Assembly: GCA_902605135.1 (NCBI GenBank) | Contig: CACLBK010000008.1 | Coordinates: 1 to 38,450 of the forward strand | Direction: 5' to 3' | DNA: 38,450 bases | Origin: an uncultured Alphaproteobacteria bacterium | Lineage (GTDB): Bacteria > Pseudomonadota > Alphaproteobacteria > HIMB59 > GCA-002718135 | In this document: in pieces, positions 21,384 to 31,979 of the stretch | Numbering within the stretch: the first letter of the stretch is position 1 | Layout of the letters: the number at the start of each line of letters is the position of its first letter | The notes under the pieces: model-generated | What the model was told of the DNA's origin: nothing | Seen by the model: the letters and a program-made list of their open reading frames with translations, nothing else | Databases searched by the model: none | Program-made: the position numbers and the translations under genes

Positions 21384-22631
21384 ATGACAAGCATATTTCT
21401 TCTTTTTTTATTAATATTCCTTGTAATACTATCAGGTTTTCTATCTGGTTCTGAAACAGCGATAACCGCAACTTCAAAAGCAAGAATTCTTTATAAGAAA
21501 AAAAAGGGTAGTAAAAGGGCGAAGTATGTTTTGGAGCTGCTAGATAAAAAAGATAATGTAATATCAACTTTGCTTTTATCAAATAACCTAGTTAATATTC
21601 TAGCATCTTCATTTGCAACAGCATTTTTCTACGATCTTTTTGGTGTCGAAGGTATATTTTATGCAACTTTAATTATGACGGTAGTGATTGTAATATTTGC
21701 TGAAGTTCTGCCTAAAACTTATGCTATAAACAGGCCTAATAGAACAGCTTTATTAATTTCTCCAATTATTTATTATTTAAATAAAGTTTTATTTGTTTTT
21801 GTATTTTTCATTAACATAATTGTAAGATTAATTTTTAGAAAAAATGAAAATGATATTTTAAATAAAGATCTACAATCAGAGGAAGAGTTAAAAGGTGTAA
21901 TAGATCTTTATAAGACTTCAAATCCTGATTATGAACAAGAAAAAGATATGTTACAAAGTATTTTACAATTAAATGATATAACAGTTGAAGAAATTTTTAC
22001 CCATAGAAAAAATATTTACTCAATAGACTCATCAATAAAGACAAGTGAGATTATTAATAAAATTAATAGTTCTAGATATACCCGTATTCCATTTTGGAAA
22101 GATAATCCTGAAAATATTATAGGTTTGTTAAATGTTAGAACATTAAATATAGATTTAAAGAATCATAGTGAATCAAAAGAAATAATTTTTGATAAAATAT
22201 CTAATCCATGGTTTATTCCAGAAACTACAAACCTTTTAGAACAATTAGTTGAATTTAAAAAAAGAAAAGAACATCTAGCTTTTGTAGTAGATGAGTTTGG
22301 TGAGTTACTTGGACTAATAACACTAGAAGATATAATTGAAGAAATAGTTGGTGAAATAGTAGATGAAATTGATGTGCCTGAAAATGATTTTAAACTTAAT
22401 AACTATGGTAAGGTAATAATTAATGGAGAAAAAAATATTAGGGATCTATACAAAAGTTTTGATTTAGAGCCACCAGAAATTGAATCATCAACTATAGCAG
22501 GCTATATTTTAGATATGTCAAAAAAAATACCTTCGTATGGGGAATCTTTTAAGGATAATTTTTTTAGATACAAAATTTTATCACATTCAAAAAAACAAAT
22601 ATCAAAAGTTGAAATTTCTAAAATTAGTTAA
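21384..22631 (+). CDS. HlyC/CorC (CNNM) family transporter with CBS domains
   Basis: LSGFLSGSETAITATSKARI, FAEVLPKTYAINRPN, TPEE-like LQSEEELKGVI, CBS region, LAFVVDEFGELLGLITLEDIIEEIVGEI. Confidence 0.95.
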   Translation: MTSIFLLFLLIFLVILSGFLSGSETAITATSKARILYKKKKGSKRAKYVLELLDKKDNVISTLLLSNNLVNILASSFATAFFYDLFGVEGIFYATLIMTVVIVIFAEVLPKTYAINRPNRTALLISPIIYYLNKVLFVFVFFINIIVRLIFRKNENDILNKDLQSEEELKGVIDLYKTSNPDYEQEKDMLQSILQLNDITVEEIFTHRKNIYSIDSSIKTSEIINKINSSRYTRIPFWKDNPENIIGLLNVRTLNIDLKNHSESKEIIFDKISNPWFIPETTNLLEQLVEFKKRKEHLAFVVDEFGELLGLITLEDIIEEIVGEIVDEIDVPENDFKLNNYGKVIINGEKNIRDLYKSFDLEPPEIESSTIAGYILDMSKKIPSYGESFKDNFFRYKILSHSKKQISKVEISKIS

Positions 22632-22878
22632 TTTTTATCTCTAATGAATGAAGTCCGCTTTTAAACTCCTCTTCAAGTAAATTATTTATAATTCTATGAA
22701 TATTCATTCTATTTATGGATATTTTATTTTTTTTTGTTAAAATAATTTTAATATGTGTCTCATTATTGCCAGTAAAATTGTTATGTCCTTTATGTAAAGT
22801 TGAATTGTCAACAATTTCTAATAAAAAATTGTCAAATTTATTTGATAATATTTTATCAATTCTTTGCTTACGATTCAT
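22624..22878 (-). CDS. BolA family protein
   Basis: DNSTLHKGHNNFTGNNETHIKIILTKKNKISINRMNIHRIINNLLEEEFKSGLHSLEIKI is BolA-like; position opposite CNNM and dnaJ-like gene matches alphaproteobacterial order. Confidence 0.85.
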   Translation of the reverse strand: MNRKQRIDKILSNKFDNFLLEIVDNSTLHKGHNNFTGNNETHIKIILTKKNKISINRMNIHRIINNLLEEEFKSGLHSLEIKIN

Positions 22879-22901
22879 GATTTTTAAACTATATATTATG
22901 T

Positions 22902-23489
22902 GTGGGTAAACATAAAATAGATATTAATAAAAATAGTCTTTCTTGGGAAAAAACTTTTTTTAGAAAATGTGACAAGAATGATTGTAATAATGAAGGGAAG
23001 TTTAAAGCTCCAAAATCTAGAGTATTATTAAATCAGTATTATTATTTTTGTATGGAACATATTAAGGAATACAATAAGTCATGGGATTTTTATAAAGGAT
23101 TATCAGTTAATGAAATTGAGAATTCTATGAGAAAAGATATTATTTGGAACAGGCCATCTTGGCCATTAAAGGGAAATTATCACAAAGTAATGGATCAAAT
23201 TAACAATTTTTTTAACGAAGAAATGAACGATTTAAATCCAAATGAACGAGAGAATAATTACTTCAGAAATAAGCTGGTTGATGAAAATCTTACAAAAGAA
23301 GAAAATGAAGCTCTATCATTATTCAATCTAGATCTACCATTGACATTGGATAAAATTAAAAAAACTTACAAAAAACTAGTGAAAATATTTCACCCTGATG
23401 TAAATGGTAACGATAAAAAAGCAGAAGAGAAGTTTAAGGAAATAAATAATTCATACAAAATACTTTTAAAAAAATTTAAAAATGACTGA
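22902..23489 (+). CDS. DnaJ-domain protein with N-terminal Cys-rich region, GTG start
   Basis: C-terminal J domain (LDKIKKTYKKLVKIFHPDVNGNDKKAEEKFKEINNSYKIL) with HPD motif; N-terminal CDKNDCN...FCMEH. Confidence 0.9.
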   Translation: MGKHKIDINKNSLSWEKTFFRKCDKNDCNNEGKFKAPKSRVLLNQYYYFCMEHIKEYNKSWDFYKGLSVNEIENSMRKDIIWNRPSWPLKGNYHKVMDQINNFFNEEMNDLNPNERENNYFRNKLVDENLTKEENEALSLFNLDLPLTLDKIKKTYKKLVKIFHPDVNGNDKKAEEKFKEINNSYKILLKKFKND

Positions 23490-24465
23490 TAAAAAAAATA
23501 TAGAAAAATCACCTACTATCAAAATTGATCCCAAAGAAATATTTGGGGTTTCCTGTGAGTTTGAGGTTTATAAGTTTAAAGAAAAAACTGAACACGTTCC
23601 AGAAATAGATCAAACATATATTTTTGATCCAGCAACAACTCTTTCAATACTGGCAGGGTTTTCTTCTAATAGAAGAGTTTTGATTCAAGGCTACCATGGT
23701 ACAGGTAAATCTACTCATATTGAACAAGTAGCTGCCAGACTTAACTGGCCATGCATAAGAATTAATCTAGATAGTCATATCAGCAGAATAGATTTAATAG
23801 GCAAAGATGCAATTATTCTTAAAGATAATAAACAAGTAACAGAGTTTCAAGATGGTATACTACCTTGGTCTTACAAAAATCCAGTAGCTTTAGTCTTTGA
23901 TGAGTATGATGCAGGCAGACCAGATGTTATGTTTGTTATTCAGCGTATTCTAGAGTCAGAAGGTAAGTTAACTTTACTTGATCAATCAAGAGTAATTAAA
24001 CCCCACAAATTTTTTAGATTGTTTGCTACGGCTAACACTGTTGGTCTTGGTGATACATCTGGTTTGTATCATGGTACTCAACAAATAAACCAAGGTCAAA
24101 TGGATAGATGGAATATTGTATCAACATTGAATTATCTAAGTAATGATCAAGAAATAAAAATTATTTTAAGTAAAATAAAGAAACTTAACAATAAGGACGG
24201 CAAAGACATTGTCAAATGTATGGTAGCTACTGCAGATCTTTCGAGATCAGGATTTATTAATGGTGATATTTCAACTGTTATGAGCCCAAGAACTGTTTTA
24301 ACATGGGCAGAAAACTACTTTCTATTCAATGATATTGAATATTCTTTTAAACTATCTTTTTTAAATAGATGTGATGAAATGGAGAGATCTATCTTACAAG
24401 AATATTTTCAAAGATCATTTGGAATTGATATTACTGATGCCAAAGTAGTTAATGTCAAAGAATAG
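23482..24465 (+). CDS. cobS: CobS-type AAA+ ATPase
   Basis: Walker [44 protein letters not shown], Walker [54 protein letters not shown]. Confidence 0.93.
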   Translation: MTDKKNIEKSPTIKIDPKEIFGVSCEFEVYKFKEKTEHVPEIDQTYIFDPATTLSILAGFSSNRRVLIQGYHGTGKSTHIEQVAARLNWPCIRINLDSHISRIDLIGKDAIILKDNKQVTEFQDGILPWSYKNPVALVFDEYDAGRPDVMFVIQRILESEGKLTLLDQSRVIKPHKFFRLFATANTVGLGDTSGLYHGTQQINQGQMDRWNIVSTLNYLSNDQEIKIILSKIKKLNNKDGKDIVKCMVATADLSRSGFINGDISTVMSPRTVLTWAENYFLFNDIEYSFKLSFLNRCDEMERSILQEYFQRSFGIDITDAKVVNVKE

Positions 24466-26233
24466 TGAAATTATTGAAGATTTTAAAAAGTCATTAAGTG
24501 CAACAATAAAATCTATAGGAAAAAAAGAGGATATAGAGATTAATTTTGTAAAAGAAAATCCTTCAATTATTGGTAACACAATAAATTTAACTGAACCAAA
24601 AATTGAAAATTTTAAAAATAATCTAGAATATCTAAGAGCTGAAGCGGACTCTTTTGCACTTGAATTCAGACTGCATTCAAAAGACATACACCAAAACTTC
24701 TTAAATCAAGATGAGTTATCAAACCAAATAATTAATGTTTTAGAGCAGGCACGAGTAGAAGCTATTGGTAGTAATGAATTCAAGGGAATACAAAAAAATC
24801 TAAAGAATAAGTATATTAGAGATCTTAAAATTGAAAATACTAAAAAAGATCAAAATTTATTAATTACAGCATTTAAAAACGTAGCATTTGAAGAAATTGT
24901 TGGTGTAGATTTAGGTGAAAATAATAGTAGTTTTAAAAATATTGTAAAAGAAAAATTAAAAAAAGATTATTCAAACTTTTTTGTAGAATTAAAGAAATTT
25001 TTATACGATCAAGAGAAATATACATCCACAATAGTTGAAAAACTAGATGAGCTTGGATTACTTAATAACAGTGTAAACAATACTCAGAACGATGATATTA
25101 ATCAAAACGATGAAGATCAAGATAATGAAAATAAAAATAATGATGAACAAAAAAATGATGAACAAACTGATTCAAATATAGAAATGCAAACAAGTGAAAC
25201 AACAGTTGAGCAGTCAGTTTCATTAGAAGAAAATGATGATATGGGAGAAGAAAGTGGGGATACTGAACTAGATTATTTACCAGATAGAAAAATTTTAGAG
25301 AATTTAGGGAATTATAAAGTTTTTGATTATAATTTTGATGAAATTATTAACGCTGAAGAACTTTGTGATATCAAAGAATTAGAGAAACTTAGAAGAAATC
25401 TTGATCAACAAGTATTTTCTTTTCAACCATTAATTGTTAAAATTGCCAATAGACTGCAAAGAAAACTTTTAGCTCAGCAAAATCGTCATTGGGATTTTAA
25501 TATGGAAGAGGGTTTTCTCGATACATCAAGGTTAGCTAAAATTATTGCTAATCCAAATAATAAATTAAGCTACAAAATAGAAAAGGAAGTTGAATTTAAA
25601 GATACAATTGTGAGTCTTCTAATTGATAATTCTGGTTCAATGAGAGGCAGACCAATTACAGTTGCAGCCCTTTGTTCAGATATTTTAGCAAAAACATTAG
25701 AAAGATGCTTAATTAAATCTGAAATATTAGGGTTTACCACCAAAGCTTGGAAGGGAGGTAACTCTAGAGAAAAATGGATCAAAAATGGAAAGCCTTCTAA
25801 TCCAGGTAGGTTAAATGATCTAAGACATATTATCTATAAATCTGCAGACTCACCATGGAGGAGATCAAAGAAAAATTTGGGCTTATTATTGAAAGAGGGA
25901 ATTCTGAAGGAAAATGTCGATGGAGAAGCTTTATCATGGGCTTATAATAGATTATCTTTTCGAAAGGAAAAAAGAAAAATTCTTATTGTTATAAGTGATG
26001 GTGCTCCAGTTGATGACTCAACACTTTCTGTAAATCCAGGTAATTATTTAGAAAAAAATTTGAGAGATATAATTGGTGAAATTGAAAAAAAAGATGAAAT
26101 TGAATTAATTGCTATAGGAATTGGGCATGATGTTTCAAGATACTATTGTAAGGCTGTAACAATAATGGATGTCGATCAGTTAGGAGAAGTATTACTAAAT
26201 CAGTTATCTGCTACTTTTCATTTAGATAATTAA
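24452..26233 (+). CDS. cobT: CobT-type VWA domain protein
   Basis: C-terminal [66 protein letters not shown]; acidic Asn/Asp-rich linker; follows cobS. Confidence 0.93.
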   Translation: MSKNSEIIEDFKKSLSATIKSIGKKEDIEINFVKENPSIIGNTINLTEPKIENFKNNLEYLRAEADSFALEFRLHSKDIHQNFLNQDELSNQIINVLEQARVEAIGSNEFKGIQKNLKNKYIRDLKIENTKKDQNLLITAFKNVAFEEIVGVDLGENNSSFKNIVKEKLKKDYSNFFVELKKFLYDQEKYTSTIVEKLDELGLLNNSVNNTQNDDINQNDEDQDNENKNNDEQKNDEQTDSNIEMQTSETTVEQSVSLEENDDMGEESGDTELDYLPDRKILENLGNYKVFDYNFDEIINAEELCDIKELEKLRRNLDQQVFSFQPLIVKIANRLQRKLLAQQNRHWDFNMEEGFLDTSRLAKIIANPNNKLSYKIEKEVEFKDTIVSLLIDNSGSMRGRPITVAALCSDILAKTLERCLIKSEILGFTTKAWKGGNSREKWIKNGKPSNPGRLNDLRHIIYKSADSPWRRSKKNLGLLLKEGILKENVDGEALSWAYNRLSFRKEKRKILIVISDGAPVDDSTLSVNPGNYLEKNLRDIIGEIEKKDEIELIAIGIGHDVSRYYCKAVTIMDVDQLGEVLLNQLSATFHLDN

Positions 26234-27444
26234 GAATTGAACCATTTCTTTTTTGCATTATCAAAATCATTATTTTCAATTGAGCTTCTAACTTCTTTCA
26301 TAAGATTATTCATAAAATATATATTATGATTAGTAAGAAGTTGTAATCCTAGTAATTCTTGTGCAGAAAAAAGATGATATAAATATGCCAGTGTAAAATT
26401 CTTACAAGTATAGCAATTACACTCATTATCTATAGGGTTTAAATTATTTTTATATTTAACATTTTTTAAATTTATTTTTCCCTGTTTACCTTTTACTAAA
26501 GCTGATCCATGTCTAGCAATTCGAGTTGGGCTTACACAATCAAATGTATCGATTCCATCTGCAACGAAATCCCATATATCCCTTGGATCGCCAATACCTA
26601 GCAAATGCACAGGACGAGAATTATCTAATTTAGAAGAAGTAAAATGAACTATATCTCTCATTTCATCTTTATTTGATCCTAAACTTCCACCAATAGCAAT
26701 TCCAAAAGTATTGATTTTTTCTGTGTTAAATTCAATGCTTTCTTCTCTTAAATCTTTGTAAATCCCACCTTGAATGATCCCATACATTTCTTGTCTACCA
26801 GCTGAGCCATTTTTAGGACTATAATTAAGTTTAGAGTTAAATGCGTTGATGGATCTTAAAGACCATCTATGACTTCTTAACATAGAATCAGATGTGTACG
26901 TTTTATCTACATTATAAGGAGTGCATTCATCAAAAACTAAGATGAAATCTGCACCAAGATTTCTTTGAACCTCTATTGATTTTTCAGGAGATAACATATG
27001 TGTAGAACCATCTATATAAGACTTGAATAATGCGCCCTCCTCATTCAAATTTATTAATGTTTTTTTATTTTTTGAATTTGTTTTTCGTCCTTTTATTTCA
27101 TCAGCAACTGAACCATGTCCAAGAGAAAAAATTTGAAATCCACCACTATCTGTTAACATAGGTCCATTCCAACCCGTAAATTTATGAAGACCTCCATGTT
27201 GAGCTATGAGTTCACTACCTGGCTGAAGCATTAAATGGTATGTATTGGATAGTATAATTTGTGTATTATTTTTTTTTGCTTCAAGAGTAGTAAAAGATTT
27301 TAGTGCAGCTTTTGTTGCACAAAAAATAAATGCTGGAGTTTCAATATCACCATGTGGTGTAGAAATTTTTCCTATTCTTGCTTTATTTTTTATATTTGTT
27401 TTTTTAACTTTCCAAGAAAAGTTAGTCATTTGTTTTTGGGACAA
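26230..27444 (-). CDS. tgt: Queuine tRNA-ribosyltransferase
   Basis: [62 protein letters not shown], zinc site [17 protein letters not shown]. Confidence 0.97.
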   Translation of the reverse strand: MSQKQMTNFSWKVKKTNIKNKARIGKISTPHGDIETPAFIFCATKAALKSFTTLEAKKNNTQIILSNTYHLMLQPGSELIAQHGGLHKFTGWNGPMLTDSGGFQIFSLGHGSVADEIKGRKTNSKNKKTLINLNEEGALFKSYIDGSTHMLSPEKSIEVQRNLGADFILVFDECTPYNVDKTYTSDSMLRSHRWSLRSINAFNSKLNYSPKNGSAGRQEMYGIIQGGIYKDLREESIEFNTEKINTFGIAIGGSLGSNKDEMRDIVHFTSSKLDNSRPVHLLGIGDPRDIWDFVADGIDTFDCVSPTRIARHGSALVKGKQGKINLKNVKYKNNLNPIDNECNCYTCKNFTLAYLYHLFSAQELLGLQLLTNHNIYFMNNLMKEVRSSIENNDFDNAKKKWFNS

Positions 27445-28162
27445 AAAACTTAGCTATATAAATAAAAGGAGTGTCAAGTAGGGCTATAAATATTCTAAGA
27501 AGATAAGTGCCTAAAATATAAATCATTATGACATTATACACACTTACTGGTTCAGGATTTAATAAGATCCAAGCAAATATACTAAAGACAGTATTATCAA
27601 CCAAAGATGAGGTAATTGTAGATAAATTATTTCTTAACCAGAGAGACTTGCCTGATAAAGCTTGTTTCAAATAGTTAAAGAACCAAACATCAAAATATTG
27701 GCTTATTAAATATGCTATCATACTAGCTATAAAAAATCTTGTCATTGGAGTAAATACATTTGATAAACTCTCTTGTACCCAATCTGCATCTGATGGTTGA
27801 AAACCAATAGTAATTACCATTAACAAAGTCATAAATAAGAATGCACTAAAACCGATTAAAATATTTATTCTAGCTTTTTCCTTACCATAATATTCAGATA
27901 AAATATCAGTACATAAAAATGTTGATGCAAAAAGAATGGTTCCTAATGCTACCGGTTCAGGTGAATAAAAAAAATCTACTGTTTTAAGAACTTGAATATT
28001 TCCTGCAATTACAGCTAGTGCAGAATAGATAAAAATTCCTATATATCCAAATATCCTTAAAAAAATAAGAATCGAAAAAAAACAGAAAAATAGCATTATG
28101 AACCACATTATTTCAGTGCTAAGAGAATTAAGTATTGTTGTTAATTCAAAGAAAAATCCCAT
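27422..28162 (-). CDS. Queuosine precursor transporter (YhhQ/QPTR family)
   Basis: Multi-TM; FASTFLCTDILSEYYGKEKARINILIGF, WVQESLSNVFTPMTRFFIASMIAYLISQYFDVWFFNYLK, TITSSLVDNTVFSIFAWIL. Confidence 0.93.
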   Translation of the reverse strand: MGFFFELTTILNSLSTEIMWFIMLFFCFFSILIFLRIFGYIGIFIYSALAVIAGNIQVLKTVDFFYSPEPVALGTILFASTFLCTDILSEYYGKEKARINILIGFSAFLFMTLLMVITIGFQPSDADWVQESLSNVFTPMTRFFIASMIAYLISQYFDVWFFNYLKQALSGKSLWLRNNLSTITSSLVDNTVFSIFAWILLNPEPVSVYNVIMIYILGTYLLRIFIALLDTPFIYIAKFFVPKTND

Positions 28163-28171
28163 TACAAAAAT

Positions 28172-28453
28172 TTAATTAGATTTTGACAGAATAGTTTTTT
28201 TTAATTTTTTAGCTTTTAAGGGCAATTTAGAGTTTGGTGTATTGATAAGGAATTCATCTAACCCACCTTTTTTTTCTACTGTACGTATAGTACTAACTGC
28301 AACTTTAAGTTGAAATTTTTGTCCCAATGCTTCGCTAACAAAAGTAATGTTCTGAAGGTTTGGCTTAAAACGTCTTTTTGTTCTATTCTTAGCGTGACTG
28401 ACATTGTTACCAGTTTGAAAGGATTTTCCAGTTAATTCACATCTCATTGACAT
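28172..28453 (-). CDS. rpmB: 50S ribosomal protein L28
   Basis: MRCELTGKSFQTGNNVSHAKNRTKRRFKPNLQNITF...KVAVSTIRTVEKKGGLDEFL. Confidence 0.96.
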   Translation of the reverse strand: MSMRCELTGKSFQTGNNVSHAKNRTKRRFKPNLQNITFVSEALGQKFQLKVAVSTIRTVEKKGGLDEFLINTPNSKLPLKAKKLKKTILSKSN

Positions 28454-28485
28454 AATGAGGTTGCATGTAAATATAAATATTACTT

Positions 28486-28491
28486 TGTCAA
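28486..28491 (-). promoter_or_regulatory. Consensus-like -35 box (TTGACA) upstream of rpmB
   Basis: Reverse strand TTGACAAAGTAATATTTATATTTACATG, about 32 nt upstream of the rpmB ATG; no well-spaced -10 consensus. Confidence 0.3.
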
Positions 28492-28496
28492 GTATT

Positions 28497-29333
28497 CTAA
28501 ATACTAAATTTATCTATAATATAAGTTGGGTTTATTTGATGATTTTTAATTAAATTATTTATTTGATTTAAATCTTTATGAATACCAGATTTTACTAAAA
28601 CACTATCTATTTCAAAATTATTAGCACCTTGAATATCATGAAATAATGAGTCGCCAATAGCTACTGTTCTTTTTTTTTCTAGATTAATTTGATTTGTAGT
28701 TTCAGAGTATATGCTTACATCAGGCTTACCTTTTATAATAACATTTCCTCCCATTTTTTTGTATATTTCACCAATAGCACCCATACAAAAGATATTATTG
28801 TTGCTATTACTTTCAACTGTTTCAAAGTCAGGGTTTGCACAATACATTGTTATTTCTTTTTTATAAGCTACTTCTAGTAATGGAATGTAGTCAATTGGCT
28901 GTAAATTTATAAACGGAGTACAAGCTAAAATTAAATCTGCTTCTTCTACTTTTTCTACAAAATTAAAATTTAAACCATTTCTAAAATCTAGACCATCTTC
29001 TTTTTCTTCATCATAAATATGAAAACAATTTTTTTTATTTTTATCATCTAAAGATTTTTTTTTAAGTAATTGCCAAATCATTTCTCCACTTGTCACCGTG
29101 TTTATAAAAGAATTTTTTTTAAAACCAAGCTTAGGTAATCTATCTATGGATGACTTCGATCTTTTTGATGAATTTGAAATTATAAACAAATTTTTATTTT
29201 TACTATTGAGAATTTTGATAGAATTAAAAGCAAAGTCATATCCAAATGTTCCATCATGCATTACGCCCCATTGATCAATTATAAAATTGTCATAATCATT
29301 AATAATTTCTTCGATAGATTTTATTTTTTTCAC
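28497..29333 (-). CDS. HAD superfamily IIA hydrolase (TIGR01459-like)
   Basis: DNFIIDQWGVMHDGTFGYDFAFNSIKILNSK, IISNSSKR, KGKPDVSIY, AIGDSLFHDIQGANNFEIDSVLVKSGIH. Confidence 0.9.
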   Translation of the reverse strand: MKKIKSIEEIINDYDNFIIDQWGVMHDGTFGYDFAFNSIKILNSKNKNLFIISNSSKRSKSSIDRLPKLGFKKNSFINTVTSGEMIWQLLKKKSLDDKNKKNCFHIYDEEKEDGLDFRNGLNFNFVEKVEEADLILACTPFINLQPIDYIPLLEVAYKKEITMYCANPDFETVESNSNNNIFCMGAIGEIYKKMGGNVIIKGKPDVSIYSETTNQINLEKKRTVAIGDSLFHDIQGANNFEIDSVLVKSGIHKDLNQINNLIKNHQINPTYIIDKFSI

Positions 29334-29335
29334 TA

Positions 29336-30391
29336 CTATACCGATTTACCAACAACTTCAGATACATTTTTATATCCATCAGTTTTAATTAGGTCGATCA
29401 AGTCGCCTTTCATACTATTGATTAAATTTGGACCAGAATAAACCAAAGCGGTATATAGTTGAACTAAAGAAGCGCCAGATTTAATTTTTTCATAACAGTC
29501 CCTTCCACTTGATATACCACCCACTCCTATTAATGGTATTTGACCATTTGTAAGTTCATAAATTTTTTTCAAAATTATATTTGAATTATCGTATAGAGGT
29601 TTACCACTTAAACCGCCTTTCTTTTCTTTATTTATAGAAATTAAATTATCATATCTTTTTATGGTACTATTTGTAAGTATCAATCCATCTATATTGTTAG
29701 CTAAGGAAATTAAAGCTATATCTCTTAGTTGATCTTCATTTAAATCAGGTGAAATTTTAATTAATATTGGCTTGGTTATAATTTGTTTTATTTCATCTCT
29801 TTTATCTATAATTTTTTTAATTAATTTTTCTATCTTTCCTCTCAATTGCAGATCTCTCAGGCCTTCAGTATTTGGTGAAGATATATTTATAGTTATATAA
29901 CTTGCTAAATCACCTAACTCTTCTAAACCAATTAAATAATCGTCAGAAGCTTCACTTGAATTTTTATTTTTTCCAATATTAACTCCTACAATTTTATTAT
30001 TTAAGTATGATTTTTGGTATTTAATTAAATTTTTTTTTACTTTTTTAATACCTTTATTATTAAATCCTAAACTATTGATTATGGCTTTATCTTCACTTAA
30101 TCTAAATACTCTTGGTTTAGAATTACCGGTTTGAGGTTGTGGAGTAATTGTGCCAACTTCAAGAAATCCAAAACCAAATGAGAACATGGAATGCATCACT
30201 TCAGCATTTTTATCAAAACCGGCAGCGAGTCCTATAGGATTTGCAAAATCTAAACCCATTAGATGTTGTGCAAGAATAGGATCCTCAAAATTTTTTTGTC
30301 TTACTTTGAAATATTTTAAAAAATTAATTGTAATAGTATGAGATAACTCGGGAGGTAATAATCTTAATATTTTTAATGAACTATTGTACAA
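29336..30391 (-). CDS. pyrD: Dihydroorotate dehydrogenase (quinone), class 2
   Basis: GLDFANPIGLAAGFDKNAE, VGTITPQPQTGNSKPRVFRL, YITINISSPNTEGLRDLQ, GLSGKPLY, PLIGVGGISSGRD. Confidence 0.97.
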   Translation of the reverse strand: MYNSSLKILRLLPPELSHTITINFLKYFKVRQKNFEDPILAQHLMGLDFANPIGLAAGFDKNAEVMHSMFSFGFGFLEVGTITPQPQTGNSKPRVFRLSEDKAIINSLGFNNKGIKKVKKNLIKYQKSYLNNKIVGVNIGKNKNSSEASDDYLIGLEELGDLASYITINISSPNTEGLRDLQLRGKIEKLIKKIIDKRDEIKQIITKPILIKISPDLNEDQLRDIALISLANNIDGLILTNSTIKRYDNLISINKEKKGGLSGKPLYDNSNIILKKIYELTNGQIPLIGVGGISSGRDCYEKIKSGASLVQLYTALVYSGPNLINSMKGDLIDLIKTDGYKNVSEVVGKSV

Positions 30392-30395
30392 TAAA

Positions 30396-31979
30396 TTAAT
30401 TATCTATTAATTTTTTTAGATAATCAATAGTTTCTCTTAAACCAAATAATTTAAAAAATGATCCTAGTCTAGGGCCTTGATCCTGACCAAGCATAACTTG
30501 ATATACTAGTTTAAAAAAATCTTTTAAGTTTTCAAATTTGTGTTTTTTTCCTACTTCATATAATAATGTTTGAATATCTTCAGATGAACTATTTTCAGTA
30601 ACCTCATTTTCTAAAACATTAATAATATCAATAAATACTTCTTTATTACTAATATCAATCTCTAAAAATTTCTTTTTAGGCAAAATAAAATCTTCATAGT
30701 AGTTAAGTGCAAAGTCTATAAGACGGTCAAATTCAGGATTGTTATCAGCATTAATATTATCATCATATTTATTAATAAAAGACCATATTACTTTTTTATC
30801 TTTAGAATTAGAGACATTTACTAGGTTAGTAAGGGTATTGAAATTTATTTCTGATTTAAATTCTTTAGGTTTTCCTGAATGAATATGCCAAATTGGATTA
30901 TCATACTGTTTATTTTTATCTAAACTTGAGTATGAATTATAATGAGAAAGATAATCATCTACAGTTTTAGGAATTACATCAAAGTGAAGCTTCTTTGCTG
31001 ATTTTGGTTTTTGGAACATATAGAGTGCAAGACTCTCAGGAGATGCGTAACGTAGCCACTCATCTACACTAATACCATTTCCAACTGACTTAGAAATTTT
31101 TTCACCTTTTTCATCTAAAAACATTTCATAAATTAAATTAGTTGGTGGTTTTTTATTTAATGCTCTACAAATCTTGGATCCTAAATCAACACTTTCTGTA
31201 AGATCTTTACCGCACATTTCATAATCAACCTCAAACGACATCCATCTCATTGCCCAATCGACTTTCCATTGTAACTTACATTTTCCATTAATTACTTCTG
31301 TTTCAACTAACTTGTTTAAAGATGGATCTTTGTAAATTATTGTTTTTGAATCCATTTTATATTCTTCAATTTTTACTTGAAGAACCTCACCTGAATTTTC
31401 ACTTATTGGAAGAAATGGGCTATAAGTTTCTTTTCTCTCTGCCCTTAAGGTAGGTAAAATAATATCTAATATTTTTGGATAGTTTTCAAATATACTTAAT
31501 ATTGTTTCATTAAAATCTCCATTTTGATATTTTTCTGTTGAGCTAACAAACTCATAGTCGAAATTAAATTCATCTAAAAAACTTCTAAGTTTTGCATTAT
31601 TATGATGTCCAAAACTTTCAAATTTACCAAATGGATCTGGTATAGAAGTAAGTGGCTTACCTATAAATTTTTCTAACATTTCTTTATTTGGAACATTTTC
31701 AGGAACTTTTCTTAATCCATCCATATCATCAGAAAATGTGATCAGTTTTGTTGGGCAATCTATTATAGAGCTAAATGCATTTTTTACCATTGATGTTCTT
31801 ACAACTTCACCAAAAGTTCCAATATGAGGTAAACCTGAGGGGCCATAACCAGTTTCTAGTAATACATATCCCTTAGATGGAATTTTAAAATTTTGTAAAC
31901 CACCATTTTTTTTAATGATTTGTAATGCTTCTTTAAAAGGCCAAGCTTTTAAGGATTGTACTAATTCTTGATCAATCAT
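30396..31979 (-). CDS. lysS: Lysine--tRNA ligase, class I
   Basis: HIGH-like GYGPSGLPHIGTFGE and KMSKS-like GEKISKSVGNGISVDEWLRYASPESLALYMF, typical of class I LysRS. Confidence 0.95.
   Translation of the reverse strand: MIDQELVQSLKAWPFKEALQIIKKNGGLQNFKIPSKGYVLLETGYGPSGLPHIGTFGEVVRTSMVKNAFSSIIDCPTKLITFSDDMDGLRKVPENVPNKEMLEKFIGKPLTSIPDPFGKFESFGHHNNAKLRSFLDEFNFDYEFVSSTEKYQNGDFNETILSIFENYPKILDIILPTLRAERKETYSPFLPISENSGEVLQVKIEEYKMDSKTIIYKDPSLNKLVETEVINGKCKLQWKVDWAMRWMSFEVDYEMCGKDLTESVDLGSKICRALNKKPPTNLIYEMFLDEKGEKISKSVGNGISVDEWLRYASPESLALYMFQKPKSAKKLHFDVIPKTVDDYLSHYNSYSSLDKNKQYDNPIWHIHSGKPKEFKSEINFNTLTNLVNVSNSKDKKVIWSFINKYDDNINADNNPEFDRLIDFALNYYEDFILPKKKFLEIDISNKEVFIDIINVLENEVTENSSSEDIQTLLYEVGKKHKFENLKDFFKLVYQVMLGQDQGPRLGSFFKLFGLRETIDYLKKLIDN

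Noticed and set aside
21304-21582. 92-aa reverse ORF across the aroB/CNNM junction
   Set aside because: Overlaps two well-supported genes on the other strand; looks like AT-rich shadow ORF.
22715-22909. 64-aa + strand ORF opposite bolA
   Set aside because: Almost wholly antisense to the supported BolA CDS; no independent evidence.
30396-31979. Class I rather than class II LysRS as a novelty
   Set aside because: Class I LysRS is established in many Alphaproteobacteria, so it is a lineage marker, not a discovery.
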